Assembly (NCBI GenBank): GCA_938075305.1
Contig: CALJGV010000010.1
Location: forward strand, 186,001 to 250,000
Reading direction: 5' to 3'
Source of the DNA: an uncultured bacterium
GTDB taxonomy: Bacteria; Planctomycetota; UBA1135; GCA-002686595
DNA: 64,000 nucleotides
Position numbers and translations under genes: made by a program. The notes beneath the pieces are model-generated. The model was given only the letters and a program-made list of their open reading frames with translations, was not told the DNA's origin and did not search any database. This document shows positions 48,571 through 57,444 of the stretch, piece by piece; position 1 is the first letter of the stretch; every line of letters begins with the position of its first letter.

Positions 48571-48672
48571 CCGGCCGCTGGCGAGGCAGCGGCGATTCGC
48601 TCAAGCCGGCCGGCGGGGGCGCCGAAGATTCATGGTGAGGGACCCACCGCGGAGGCGCTGGGCCCGTTCGTC

Positions 48673-49839
48673 ATGATCCAGAACGCCGGCGGCCCATTCT
48701 CCCAGGAACCTGACCCGCTGCTGACGCCCATGGGCGACGCAGACGGGCACGGGCCGAGCCTGGATTCGCTCCCGGAGCTGGACACGGTCCTGGTCCTCGG
48801 GGGCGGGGCGATGAGGGGCATGGCGCACATCGGCGTGCTGCGCGCGCTCGACGACCTTGGGATCCGCGTGGACGCGATCGTGGGAACCAGCATCGGCTCC
48901 CTCATCGGCGCCCTCTACGCGAGCTCCATGAGCCCCGCCGAGATGGGTGAGGTCCTCCCCAGCCTCGCGAAGGACGACTACTTCCGGCTCAACTTCGCGA
49001 AGTTCCTCAGCCGCGGGATCCGCGCGCCCAGCATGTACAGCGGGGAGACCTTCCGGAAGAGCCTGGAGCGGTTGATCCCCTCACGGAACTTCGACGAGCT
49101 GAACCTGCCGTTCTTCTGCAACTCGGTCTGCCTCGAGACCGGCGGCCCGGTGTTCTTCGGGACCCGGGGGTTCCGCGATATCCCTCTCATCCAGGCCATC
49201 TACGGTTCCTGCGCCCTCCCTGGGGTCTTCGAACCCCTCTCGTGGAAGGGGCGGCACTTCATGGACGGCGGCATCACCGACGCCCTCCCGCTGCGCTTCG
49301 CCAAGCTGCTCAAGCCGCGGCGCATCATCGCCATTGACCTCACGGTGAAGCCGAGCCACCGGGTTCCCAACTACCGGTCCCACGCCGTCTCAACCCTGTT
49401 CCGGGCCTTCGACATCGTGGAGAACGTGATCATGGAGCACTCGCTCCACGGGCAGGTGTCGGACGAGGTGTGCCTTGTTCAGCCCAAGATCAGGGACATG
49501 GACCGCTTCGATTTCGACCGCGTTCACGAGCTCGTGGAGGCGGGGTACCGCGAGGCCACGCGGGCCGTTACGTCCCACCCAATGACCCGGGGGCTCGTCC
49601 GGAGTGACCTGCCCGACGGCGTGGCTTGCCCCGTCACCGCGCACGAGTACGTGAGCCTCCGCCTCGACCCAGCGGCCTGCATCGGCTGCGGGGTGTGTGA
49701 GATGACGTGCGCGACCGGCGGCTTCGAGGCGCGTGGAGACACCGCGGTGGTCAAGAAGCCCCTCAACTACGACTGCACCCGGGACCAGTCCTGCGTGAGG
49801 GCATGCCCGACCGGCGCGATCCGGCTCGGCAACCTCTGA
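48673..49839 (+). CDS. Patatin-like phospholipase fused to a C-terminal ferredoxin-like domain
   Basis: 388 residues. The patatin domain (about 35-290) has the oxyanion-hole GGGAMRG, the nucleophile Ser73 in VGTSIGSL, and the catalytic Asp198 in FMDGGITDALPL. Patatins hydrolyse acyl esters of lipids with a Ser-Asp dyad. From about residue 325 a 2x[4Fe-4S]-type module follows: Cys336, 339, 342, 346 (CIGCGVCEMTC) and Cys368, 374, 378 (CTRDQSCVRACP). In the second motif the middle Cys is Asp371 (CxxDxxCxxxCP). No signal peptide is evident, so it should be cytoplasmic or membrane-associated. The start may instead be the ATG at 48730. The fusion suggests redox control of a lipase, which is inference. 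Confidence 0.9.
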   Translation: MIQNAGGPFSQEPDPLLTPMGDADGHGPSLDSLPELDTVLVLGGGAMRGMAHIGVLRALDDLGIRVDAIVGTSIGSLIGALYASSMSPAEMGEVLPSLAKDDYFRLNFAKFLSRGIRAPSMYSGETFRKSLERLIPSRNFDELNLPFFCNSVCLETGGPVFFGTRGFRDIPLIQAIYGSCALPGVFEPLSWKGRHFMDGGITDALPLRFAKLLKPRRIIAIDLTVKPSHRVPNYRSHAVSTLFRAFDIVENVIMEHSLHGQVSDEVCLVQPKIRDMDRFDFDRVHELVEAGYREATRAVTSHPMTRGLVRSDLPDGVACPVTAHEYVSLRLDPAACIGCGVCEMTCATGGFEARGDTAVVKKPLNYDCTRDQSCVRACPTGAIRLGNL

Positions 49840-50115
49840 GGCGGCGTGGCGGCCCCCCGCTGGGGCCCGCGCAGCACCCCTGGCTCACGCCCGCCCGGCA
49901 GGCCCCATCGCCAGGTGGGGGCGAGGCGGAGGCGGAAAACTTTTCCGTGTGCCCCGTCCCGTTGGTCCCCGTGTGCCCGACCCGCCAGGGCCTGTGACGA
50001 ACTTCTACTCAAGGTCTTCCCTATGGATGGCTCGATAGGGGATCACGGACGGCGTGCGAGTTTGCGAGCCGTCCGCTCCCACCAAGAGTCTCGTTTCCCC
50101 GCATGCGTCCGCCCC
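49840..50115. other. Intergenic region before the Ig-like lipoprotein gene
   Basis: No gene seen. It contains a 13-bp inverted repeat GGAAAACTTTTCC (49934-49946), one of the few A/T-rich patches in the area, probably part of the promoter of the following gene. A GC-rich stretch before it may end the patatin transcript. Confidence 0.4.
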
Positions 50116-53100
50116 GTGGCGCCCAAGACCGTGAACCTCCTCACTACGCCTGCTGCCGCCGTTGCGGCCCTTTCCAACAAGGTCCGTCTCGCGCTCCTCG
50201 TCCTCGCCGCTGCGACGCTCCCGGCCTGCTCCTCCTCAAGCGACGCGACTCCCGTCACGACCAGCGGGATGGTGCAGAACCTCACCCTGGACCCTGCCGG
50301 CCAGACGATCGTCACGACCCTCGAGGGGTTCGAAGGTGCGATCACGCCGGCCTCGGTTGAAGCATCGGGCGCTCAGACCGCAGTCACGGTTGCGGTCACC
50401 GGCTCCACGTTCTCCATTGCCTTCGACGGTGTCGTCTCTCCGGATCACCAGGTTCGCTTCGTCGGCGTTGCGGGCATCAGCGACGAATGGCGCGACGTGA
50501 CCTCGACGGACTCGAGGAACCCTGCCTTCACGATCCTCGGTGCGAACCAGGACACGTCCGACACGACGCTCGGCGGTGACTCGGTCTCCGTTCAGTTCTA
50601 TTCCGGCCCGCGGGTGCTGGAGTCCTCCGCAGAGGACATCTCCAACTGGTCCCTCTCCGTCGGCGGCACCACCCTTGACCTCGCCGGATCGACCATCGAG
50701 CTCGATAACGCGACGCAGATCGCGACGTTCACGCTCGGTCGCTTCGCCAACCTCCACGCCTCCTTCACGCTCAGCTGCGACGTCGAGACCGTCGCGGCGA
50801 CGTCCGTGGGGAGCAACGCGTTGACGGGGACTGCCACGGGAGACACCGCAGCCCCCACGATCGCTTCGGTGACCCAGGACCTCGACCCGATCACCCTCGG
50901 TGATGAGTTCGGCCGTGTGCTGGTCTTTGACTTCAACGAGCCGGTCAGCCCGGTCTTCGGCGCGATTCCCTCCAACTTCACCGTCGTGGACCACGTCAAC
51001 GCCCAGGGCGTGACGATGCCGACGAGCGTCGAGTTCGAGACCGGCGACGACACTCAGCTTCGCGTGACGTTCAGCCGTCCCGTGGTGCCTGGTCTTGACC
51101 AGATCGCCCTCGCTGGAGTCGTCGACGCGCACGGAAACCCGCTGGCACCCATCACCAGCGCCATCGTCGCTGGCAGCGTGCCGGTCAACACCTTCACGAC
51201 CGTGACCTTCGAGACGGTCGAGGGAGTCGCGAACGACCGGGTCATCGCCAGCACCTCCCAGGCGCTTGACCCTGACACGGCCGCGAACTTCGACCGGTGG
51301 ACCCTCACCGTGGGAGGCGTCGGCCTGGTCGACCTCTCGACGCAGACCCTCGGCTACGACCTCCTCAGCCGGACGTTGACCATCGACCTCGACTTCGACG
51401 TCGCGAACGGGACGACGGGCGACCTCGCCGCCGCTGGAGCCGTGGACGTGGACGGAGAGGCGTTCTCGCTCGCGGCCCCGCAGGCCACGGCCGCTGGCGA
51501 CAGTGAGACGCCCGGGGTGTCCTCCCTCACTCAGAACCGCGTCGCGGACCTCTCGGGTAAGACGGTGGATGTGGTCTTCAACGAGGACATCGATCCCACG
51601 ACCGCCACGAACACGGCCAACTACACGTTCACACCGGGCCTCACCGTCGACAGCGCGACGGTGGTGGCGGGCAACATCGTCCGCCTCCAGACCGACGATG
51701 TGGCGCTGCCTGGCGACTACACCCTCACGGTGGCCCAGGCGGTGAGTGATCCCGCCGGCAACGACCTTGGGGCCCCCTTCGGCCCTGCAGCCTTCCCGTC
51801 CACCGACGTTGTCGCCCCGACCTCCATCGCGGCGTCGGGTACGGCGGTGGAGGGCGCCGAGAACGATCAGGTCGCCGTCCTCTTCGACGACGACATGTTC
51901 CCTGCGGACGTGGAGGATGTGAGCAACTGGACCCTCGAGTCCCCCGTGGGGAATCCGATCGACCTCACCGGGTCCTCGGTCAGCTACTCCACCTCCGGAG
52001 GCGTTGCGACGCTGGTCCTTGACGCACCCGGCGCCGCGGCGCTGATCCGTTCCTTCGACGCCCAGGTGAGCTTCACCGGGGTTCGCGACCTCGGCGGCAA
52101 CACCATCGGGCCAGACGTGATCGCGACCACCGTGGTCGGCGAGGCCAACCGTCCGGCTCACGAGTCGTCCTTTATCGTCGCGGGCGGCGCCGGCGACGAG
52201 CTCACGCTCCGGTTCTCCGAGCCCATGCGACGGCTCACGGACCTCTATGACGCGGTCGGCAACCCCGCCGGTGTCCAGTACACCTTGACGGACGGCGGTA
52301 CAGGCACGCCGCTCGCGCCGCTCTCGGCCACAGAGATCGACGGCGGGCTCGGCGTGACCCTGACGTTCGGCGCAGTGATCGACCCGCTCTCAACCATCGA
52401 CGTCGTTGGCCTCGTGGACCTCGCGGGCAACGTCCTGTTCCCGGTGCTCGGGGCGAGCATCCAGACCGAGGTCTCCGACACGCCGGCCATCGCTTCGGTG
52501 CAATTCGACGCCGTCGAGGGCGCTGGTAACGACCAGGTCGTGGCCACCTTCAACCACCCCATGTCAGCGTGGGGGATCACCGAGCCGTCCAGCTACAGCT
52601 GCACCGACTCGTTGGCGAACCCGGTCTCCCTCGCGGGCGCAGACTTCAGCTTCGATGGAAACGACACGGTCACCATCACCCTCACGGCTGGGAGCGCGGT
52701 CAACCTCTCGAGCGCCGAGACCTATGAGCTGACCCTGGAGGTCGCTGCGGAGCGGCCGCTCCGGACCCAGTTCGGCGTCGCGCTCACGGTCCCGGATGCC
52801 GCGCCGCCGGCGGCGGTCAGCGGCGATACGGTCGCGGGCCCCACGGCTGTCGGTTCGCAGGCGCTGATCGACCCCTCCTCGACGGAGAACGCCTTCGTGA
52901 TCTTCAGTGAGAGCGTCGACGTGACGGCGGGCGCGACGGCGACGAACTACGTCTACAACGGCAGCACCGCCACGACGGCTGTGATGGTGGACCCGCGGGT
53001 GGTCCAGCTGACGTTCAGCGGGGCCACGGTCACGCCTGGATTTGATATCGACGTGAACGCGGCGGTCGTCGACACGGCTGGTAACGCATCCGCAGGCCCG

Positions 53101-53733
53101 GTGCTCCTGTCCGTCACCTCGGACCTGAGCGAGCCCACGGTGGTGTCCTCGACGTCGGTGATCACCCCGGGCTTCGGTGGGGACTACATCGACGTGCTCT
53201 TCGATGAGCCCCTTGACCCGGCCAGCGCGACGATCAGCACCAACTACCTGGTCAGCGCCGGCGCGGATGAGCTCCGCCTCCTTGGAGTGATCTATGACAG
53301 CGGCACCAACACGGTCCGCCTGCTGGTGGAGGACATGCTCGAAGGCGCCACCGTGGTCACGACCATGGAGAACCTGGCGGACTTCGCGGGGAACGCCCTC
53401 GCAGGACCCACGGCTTCCGCGGCAGTCGCCGGCGGCGACTCGGTGATCCCCGCGATCAGCGCTGGCGTGAACAACCTCTGGTGGGACGCGGCCGGCACGA
53501 CCGTCGACGTCGAGTTCACCGAGGGCATCGACTACTCGTACGCCGCCACGGCGGGGAACTGGACTACATCCGGTACCGCGACGGTGACCTCCGCTGACGC
53601 GATCGGTGTGGATCACGTGCGCTTGACGCTGTCGGAAGCGTTGGGCGCCGGCGAGACGGTCATTCTCAATGCTGGCCTCACGGACCCGGCAGGCAACGCC
53701 GCCGGGACCCTGGCGATCGCACCGGCCAACTGA
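50116..53733 (+). CDS. Large lipoprotein of tandem Ig-like (SbsA/Big_5-type) domains
   Basis: 1,205 residues from the GTG at 50116 (a GTG at 50131 is also possible); both give a lipoprotein signal ending LLVLAAATLPAC (lipobox LPAC). The rest is about ten beta-sandwich repeats of ~90-120 residues. Recurrent text: VxVxFxE/D-x-[VILM] followed by a D..A....NY/NW pattern and DxAGN, e.g. KTVDVVFNEDIDPTTATNTANY, YIDVLFDEPLDPASATISTNY and VDEFTEGID-like endings. A second repeat type begins VEGxxNDQV. These match bacterial Ig-like domains that mark exposed, non-enzymatic structural or adhesive proteins. The composition is rich in Thr, Ala, Asp and Val with only the lipobox Cys and very few others. A strong terminator follows. 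Confidence 0.87.
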   Translation: MAPKTVNLLTTPAAAVAALSNKVRLALLVLAAATLPACSSSSDATPVTTSGMVQNLTLDPAGQTIVTTLEGFEGAITPASVEASGAQTAVTVAVTGSTFSIAFDGVVSPDHQVRFVGVAGISDEWRDVTSTDSRNPAFTILGANQDTSDTTLGGDSVSVQFYSGPRVLESSAEDISNWSLSVGGTTLDLAGSTIELDNATQIATFTLGRFANLHASFTLSCDVETVAATSVGSNALTGTATGDTAAPTIASVTQDLDPITLGDEFGRVLVFDFNEPVSPVFGAIPSNFTVVDHVNAQGVTMPTSVEFETGDDTQLRVTFSRPVVPGLDQIALAGVVDAHGNPLAPITSAIVAGSVPVNTFTTVTFETVEGVANDRVIASTSQALDPDTAANFDRWTLTVGGVGLVDLSTQTLGYDLLSRTLTIDLDFDVANGTTGDLAAAGAVDVDGEAFSLAAPQATAAGDSETPGVSSLTQNRVADLSGKTVDVVFNEDIDPTTATNTANYTFTPGLTVDSATVVAGNIVRLQTDDVALPGDYTLTVAQAVSDPAGNDLGAPFGPAAFPSTDVVAPTSIAASGTAVEGAENDQVAVLFDDDMFPADVEDVSNWTLESPVGNPIDLTGSSVSYSTSGGVATLVLDAPGAAALIRSFDAQVSFTGVRDLGGNTIGPDVIATTVVGEANRPAHESSFIVAGGAGDELTLRFSEPMRRLTDLYDAVGNPAGVQYTLTDGGTGTPLAPLSATEIDGGLGVTLTFGAVIDPLSTIDVVGLVDLAGNVLFPVLGASIQTEVSDTPAIASVQFDAVEGAGNDQVVATFNHPMSAWGITEPSSYSCTDSLANPVSLAGADFSFDGNDTVTITLTAGSAVNLSSAETYELTLEVAAERPLRTQFGVALTVPDAAPPAAVSGDTVAGPTAVGSQALIDPSSTENAFVIFSESVDVTAGATATNYVYNGSTATTAVMVDPRVVQLTFSGATVTPGFDIDVNAAVVDTAGNASAGPVLLSVTSDLSEPTVVSSTSVITPGFGGDYIDVLFDEPLDPASATISTNYLVSAGADELRLLGVIYDSGTNTVRLLVEDMLEGATVVTTMENLADFAGNALAGPTASAAVAGGDSVIPAISAGVNNLWWDAAGTTVDVEFTEGIDYSYAATAGNWTTSGTATVTSADAIGVDHVRLTLSEALGAGETVILNAGLTDPAGNAAGTLAIAPAN

Positions 53734-53755
53734 GGCCTCTGTCGTCTCGACCTGG

Positions 53756-53790
53756 AGAAGGGGTCCGGAATTCTTTTCCGGACCCCTTCT
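53756..53790 (+). terminator. Terminator after the Ig-like lipoprotein gene
   Basis: A perfect 15-bp stem (53756-53770 with 53776-53790) and a TTCTT loop, 23 bp after the stop codon. The 3' arm ends CCCCTTCTTCG, a weak T-rich tail. Confidence 0.8.
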
Positions 53791-53914
53791 TCGTGGGGAG
53801 GCCATTGGGCGCGGTGTTGTTCGGGCATCCACGTTTCCCGTACAGATCCGCGCGCACGTCGCTCGATAACCCTCATGCCGCCCCCAGCGGGAAATCCCCT
53901 CCCCCCTCTGCCAG

Positions 53915-54469
53915 ATGATTCGAGACGCCAACTTCGAGGACCTCCGCCGCGCAGCCAATCGGCGCCGCATGGTGCACCTGGTTCTCGGGTGCACGGTGCT
54001 CTCGACGCTGCTCACCCTTGGGCTCACTCGAGAGGTCAAGATCCACCGGAAGGTGGGCGCGGTCGCCGAGGCGCAGGTGGGGGATCTCGCCGCGATGGAG
54101 GAGCGCCAGGCGGCCCTCGAGGCCATCGCGCGGACCCACCACTTCTGGACGGGAGCGTTCGGAGTGCGGAGTGAGCTGACCAACCTCACCCTGGCGATCG
54201 CCGAGCTTCGACGGGCCTCCGAGGCCCGCGCCGCAGAGTCCGACCGTGCTCTGCAGCAGAGCCGTGAAGAGGCCGAGCTGGAGCGCATGCGCGGGCTCGC
54301 CTCCGTCGAGCGCGGTCGTTACAAGGAAGCGATCCGTCACTTCCGGGCTGCGCTGCGGATCTCGGACTCGGTCGGGCCGGTTGGGTTCTCGGGAGGACCC
54401 TGGCCCCACAGGGAGCAGACTCTGCTGGACATCAAGGCTCTCGAGGCGTGGGAGGCGAGGCGCCGCTGA
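53915..54469 (+). CDS. Membrane-anchored coiled-coil protein, first gene of the MglA-roadblock cluster
   Basis: 184 residues. A basic N-terminus (RRAANRRR) precedes one transmembrane helix (about 19-38, MVHLVLGCTVLSTLLTLGLT). A Glu/Ala/Arg-rich helical section follows (40-135), likely coiled coil. A TPR-like helix pair appears near the end (GRYKEAIRHFRAALRISDS). No named family recognised. The basic residues before the helix predict a cytoplasmic N-terminus and a periplasmic coiled coil. The next gene begins 11 bp after the stop codon, so they are co-transcribed. It could tether or signal to the GTPase switch, which is inference from position. Confidence 0.8.
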   Translation: MIRDANFEDLRRAANRRRMVHLVLGCTVLSTLLTLGLTREVKIHRKVGAVAEAQVGDLAAMEERQAALEAIARTHHFWTGAFGVRSELTNLTLAIAELRRASEARAAESDRALQQSREEAELERMRGLASVERGRYKEAIRHFRAALRISDSVGPVGFSGGPWPHREQTLLDIKALEAWEARRR

Positions 54470-54480
54470 GCGTGGATCCC

Positions 54481-55545
54481 ATGGGCTTCATTCGAGGAAT
54501 TTGGACGCGCATCTCTGGCATCGCGTCGCTGCGAACGTCGACTCCCGAGGTCGCCGCCCGGCGCGTTCGGAAGATGGTTGTGGCTGGGGATTTCGCCGCT
54601 GCGCTCGAGCGATGCCGTGAAGCCGTCGAGCGCTTCCCTGGGAACGCTGCGCTTCAGCGCTTGATCGTGAGCGTTCGCCAGGCCGAGCTCAACGGGCGTG
54701 TCTCGCGCCTCAAGGAGGAGCTGGAGATGGCGCCGTGCCCGGACGCCTTCCGGGAGCTGTGTGAGCTGATGCTCAAGCGTGGCGAGGCGGCTGCGACCCT
54801 CGAGCATGTGGGGCGCTGGCGACAGTTCGATGATTCGGGGGAACCGCTCTACTTCGAGGCGGCGGCCTTCGGCGAGCTGTACTTCGGCAACCACCTGAGC
54901 CGGGATGGCATGCGCGCGTTCCAGCTGGCGGCAGAGGCCGGCAAGCTCCGCAAGGACGACCCGCGGCCCTTCAGGCTCCAGTTCGAGATCGCCCGGCGCT
55001 GTGGGGCATGGGAAGACGCCCGGATCGCCCTCGCCCGCCTGCTGGACATCATGCCGGGGAATCGGCTCATCGAGGGGCGCTTCCGGGGCGTGATGGCCAA
55101 CTGCGCCAGCTCGCGTTCGCTCTCTAAGGCCCTCGCGGACGTGGAGCGTACGGGCCGCTTCCTCGGGGACGAGGTCGACGGGGGGGACGGGCTCGATCGA
55201 GATCAGGTCAAGCCGGGGCTCCTCGAGCTGGCGGGTCGTGATGACGTTCATGTCGCCTACTTCCTGCGTGGGAACACTGCTCTGGTACAGGGAGCGCAGG
55301 GAGCCAGCGCAGATCGCTCCGCCCGGGCGATCCGGGACGTGGTTTCCGTCACGAGGAGTTCGTCTCGCAAGCTTCTGCTCGGCTTCCCCAAGGAGCTGCG
55401 CTGCGAGGGGAGCGGAGGCTCCTTGTTCCTCAAGACGGGGGAGAACGGAACGGCGGCCGTGTGGGCGGCCCGAAACCTCACGGGAACGTCGAGCCGCATG
55501 ATGGACGCCCTCGTGGGGAATTCCGCGGTGGAGGAAGCGGCATGA
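54481..55545 (+). CDS. TPR protein with a C-terminal roadblock/LC7-like domain
   Basis: 354 residues from the ATG at 54481; a GTG at 54472 would add three residues. Residues ~20-245 are helical repeats of TPR type (ALERCREAVERFPGNAALQRLI; EIARRCGAWEDARIALARLLDIMPGNRL). After a linker the C-terminal ~100 residues (AYFLRGNTALVQGAQGAS through GENGTAAVWAARNLTGTSSRMMDALVG) have the strand-helix pattern of roadblock/LC7 domains, with a probable alpha helix RAIRDVVSVTRSSSRKLL between. Roadblock proteins bind MglA-type GTPases. Its stop overlaps the next start (ATGA). The roadblock assignment rests on pattern and context rather than an invariant motif. Confidence 0.75.
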   Translation: MGFIRGIWTRISGIASLRTSTPEVAARRVRKMVVAGDFAAALERCREAVERFPGNAALQRLIVSVRQAELNGRVSRLKEELEMAPCPDAFRELCELMLKRGEAAATLEHVGRWRQFDDSGEPLYFEAAAFGELYFGNHLSRDGMRAFQLAAEAGKLRKDDPRPFRLQFEIARRCGAWEDARIALARLLDIMPGNRLIEGRFRGVMANCASSRSLSKALADVERTGRFLGDEVDGGDGLDRDQVKPGLLELAGRDDVHVAYFLRGNTALVQGAQGASADRSARAIRDVVSVTRSSSRKLLLGFPKELRCEGSGGSLFLKTGENGTAAVWAARNLTGTSSRMMDALVGNSAVEEAA

Positions 55546-56174
55546 TCAGAGACGTCCTTGACTCGGTGACCGGCCAGCCCGGCGTGCGCGTTGCGGCGAT
55601 CTTCAGCTGCGACGGCCTGCCTCTCTGCATCCTCGAGGCCGACGCCGCCACTGGCACCTGGCTGGACATCACATCCTGCGCCGGGCCCGTGGACGCGGTG
55701 GACCGTGATCGCGTGGACTCGTCCTCGATCGTGGCCTTCGCTGCGAGCTGGATCGACGACCTGGCGCGGAGGAGCGGCGGCGTGGGCTGGGAGTTCGAGA
55801 AGCGGTTCTCGATGGTGGCCTCCGAGGGATCCCTCGTGGTCCAGATGGGGCCTGGCGCCAACGTTCTCGCCGTGCTGGAGCCGGAGGTCGACCCCTCGAG
55901 CGTCAACCTTCCGCTCGAGGTCGCCGTCGAGCGCCTGCAACGGCTGCTCCGGGAGATGGGGCGATCCGAAAACGTGCAACCACCCGCGCCTCTCGCGGGA
56001 GGGCAACTGAATAGCAAGGGTGCGGCCGAACCGGCTGCCTCCGACTCGATGAGCGGAACCGTTCCGCTTCACGAACTCATGAACGACTCCGTCAGCGAGC
56101 CAGGCGCGGCTGCTGATGTTCCGGCAGCAGGCGCTGCCAGCGACGCGACCAACAGATCCTCTGGAGACCACTGA
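55542..56174 (+). CDS. Roadblock/LC7-domain protein
   Basis: 210 residues from the ATG at 55542, overlapping the upstream stop. Residues 1-~145 fit a roadblock fold: MIRDVLDSVTGQPGVRVAAIFSCDGLPLCI (helix, strand, turn), then a helix SSIVAFAASWIDDLARRSG, strands FEKRFSMVASEGSLVVQMGPGANVLAVLE, and a final helix LEVAVERLQRLLREMG. The typical active or regulatory residues of MglB cannot be assigned by eye. The last ~60 residues are Ala/Ser/Pro-rich and disordered. The MglA-like GTPase starts one base after the stop codon, indicating tight co-expression. Confidence 0.8.
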   Translation: MIRDVLDSVTGQPGVRVAAIFSCDGLPLCILEADAATGTWLDITSCAGPVDAVDRDRVDSSSIVAFAASWIDDLARRSGGVGWEFEKRFSMVASEGSLVVQMGPGANVLAVLEPEVDPSSVNLPLEVAVERLQRLLREMGRSENVQPPAPLAGGQLNSKGAAEPAASDSMSGTVPLHELMNDSVSEPGAAADVPAAGAASDATNRSSGDH

Positions 56175-56175
56175 G

Positions 56176-57435
56176 ATGGTTCAGATCAACTTTGCTCAGA
56201 AGAGCGTGACGGTGAAGATCGTCTACTACGGCCCTGGAATGTCCGGCAAGACGACCAACCTTGAGGTCGTCCACCAGCGTGCGCCGGAGTCCAACAAGGG
56301 CGACCTGACCAGCATTTCGACGGACGGGGACCGGACGCTGTTCTTCGACTTCATGCCCCTGGACCTCGGGACCGTGGCTGGCATGAGGACGCAGTTCCAG
56401 CTCTACACGGTGCCCGGGCAGGTCTACTACAACTCGACGCGTAAGCTCGTGTTGCAGGGGGTCGACGGGGTCATCTTCATCGCCGACTCGAGTGCCTCGA
56501 TGATGGAGGAGAACCTCGAGTCGCTCGGGAACCTGGAGGAGAACCTCCGCGAGTACGGCAAGGACATCATGACCATCCCGATGGTCATCCAATACAACAA
56601 GCGCGATCTGCCTGACGCGCTGCCGGTGGAGGAGCTTGAAGCGAAGATTAACCGCTTCGGAGCCCCCTCCTTCGAGGGCATTGCGAGCTCGGGGCAGGGG
56701 GTCTTCCCGACGCTCAAGTCACTCGCGGCGAACGTCCTCGACACCATCCACGAGCAGACCGGCGCCGCCAGTGCCGGGCGTAAGGCCCCTGCGCCGGCCG
56801 CGGCCGCGCCGGCTCCGGCTCCTGCAGCTGCTGCACCGACGATGGCGCAGCCCGCGGCTCCGCTCCCTGCGCCGGCCGCGCAGCAGCCGATCCAACAGCC
56901 TGTTCAGCAGCCTGCGCCTGCCATGGCGCCCGCGGCGGAGCAGGGCGCGACGCAGCAGAGCGCCCCGCAGGCTCCGGCCATGCCGGCGCCGATGATGTCC
57001 ACGCCGCCCGCGGCTGCGCCGCACCAGGCCGCAGCGCCTGCGCCCGCCGCTCCGACCGAGGGGCTCCGGCTGGCCCAGCCGACGTCTGCTGCGAGCATGC
57101 CGGTCTCGCCGCCGGCCTCCGCCATCCCGATGGCGCCCACGCATCCTCCCGCCGCTGCGCCGGCTCCCGCGCCAGCAGCTCCACGGGGGGCCACCGCTCG
57201 CGCGTACGCCCCGACTCCGGCGGGTCAGCCCGGCCCCGGCGCGTCGGTCCCTGGCCCCCGCGGCGGCAGCGCAGCGCCGGCCGGGCGCCTTCGGCCCCGG
57301 AGTGGCTCTGCTCGAGCGATCTCGGCCTCGCCTCAGCAGGCGGCCCGAAAGTCGACCCTTGTGACGGCCGCAGTCGTTGTGGTCGCTGTGGCAGCAGGCA
57401 TCGCGATCGGCGGCGCTGTGTTCAACCTGATCTGA
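56176..57435 (+). CDS. MglA-type small GTPase with Pro/Ala-rich linker and C-terminal membrane anchor
   Basis: 419 residues from the ATG at 56176. Residues 1-195 are an MglA-class Ras-like GTPase: P-loop GPGMSGKT (19-26) in KIVYYGPGMSGKTTNLE, LFFDFMPLDLG, the switch YTVPGQVYYNSTRK and the base-recognition YNKRDL. These are nearly the same as in Myxococcus MglA. Residues ~196-392 are an Ala/Pro/Gln-rich linker, and the final ~27 residues (STLVTAAVVVVAVAAGIAIG to the end) are a transmembrane helix. Classical MglA is ~195 residues, soluble, and shuttles between poles. Here it is fixed to the membrane. It lies between two roadblock genes, so GTP hydrolysis is probably set by them. Confidence 0.93.
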   Translation: MVQINFAQKSVTVKIVYYGPGMSGKTTNLEVVHQRAPESNKGDLTSISTDGDRTLFFDFMPLDLGTVAGMRTQFQLYTVPGQVYYNSTRKLVLQGVDGVIFIADSSASMMEENLESLGNLEENLREYGKDIMTIPMVIQYNKRDLPDALPVEELEAKINRFGAPSFEGIASSGQGVFPTLKSLAANVLDTIHEQTGAASAGRKAPAPAAAAPAPAPAAAAPTMAQPAAPLPAPAAQQPIQQPVQQPAPAMAPAAEQGATQQSAPQAPAMPAPMMSTPPAAAPHQAAAPAPAAPTEGLRLAQPTSAASMPVSPPASAIPMAPTHPPAAAPAPAPAAPRGATARAYAPTPAGQPGPGASVPGPRGGSAAPAGRLRPRSGSARAISASPQQAARKSTLVTAAVVVVAVAAGIAIGGAVFNLI

Positions 57436-57444
57436 GAGGTCCTG

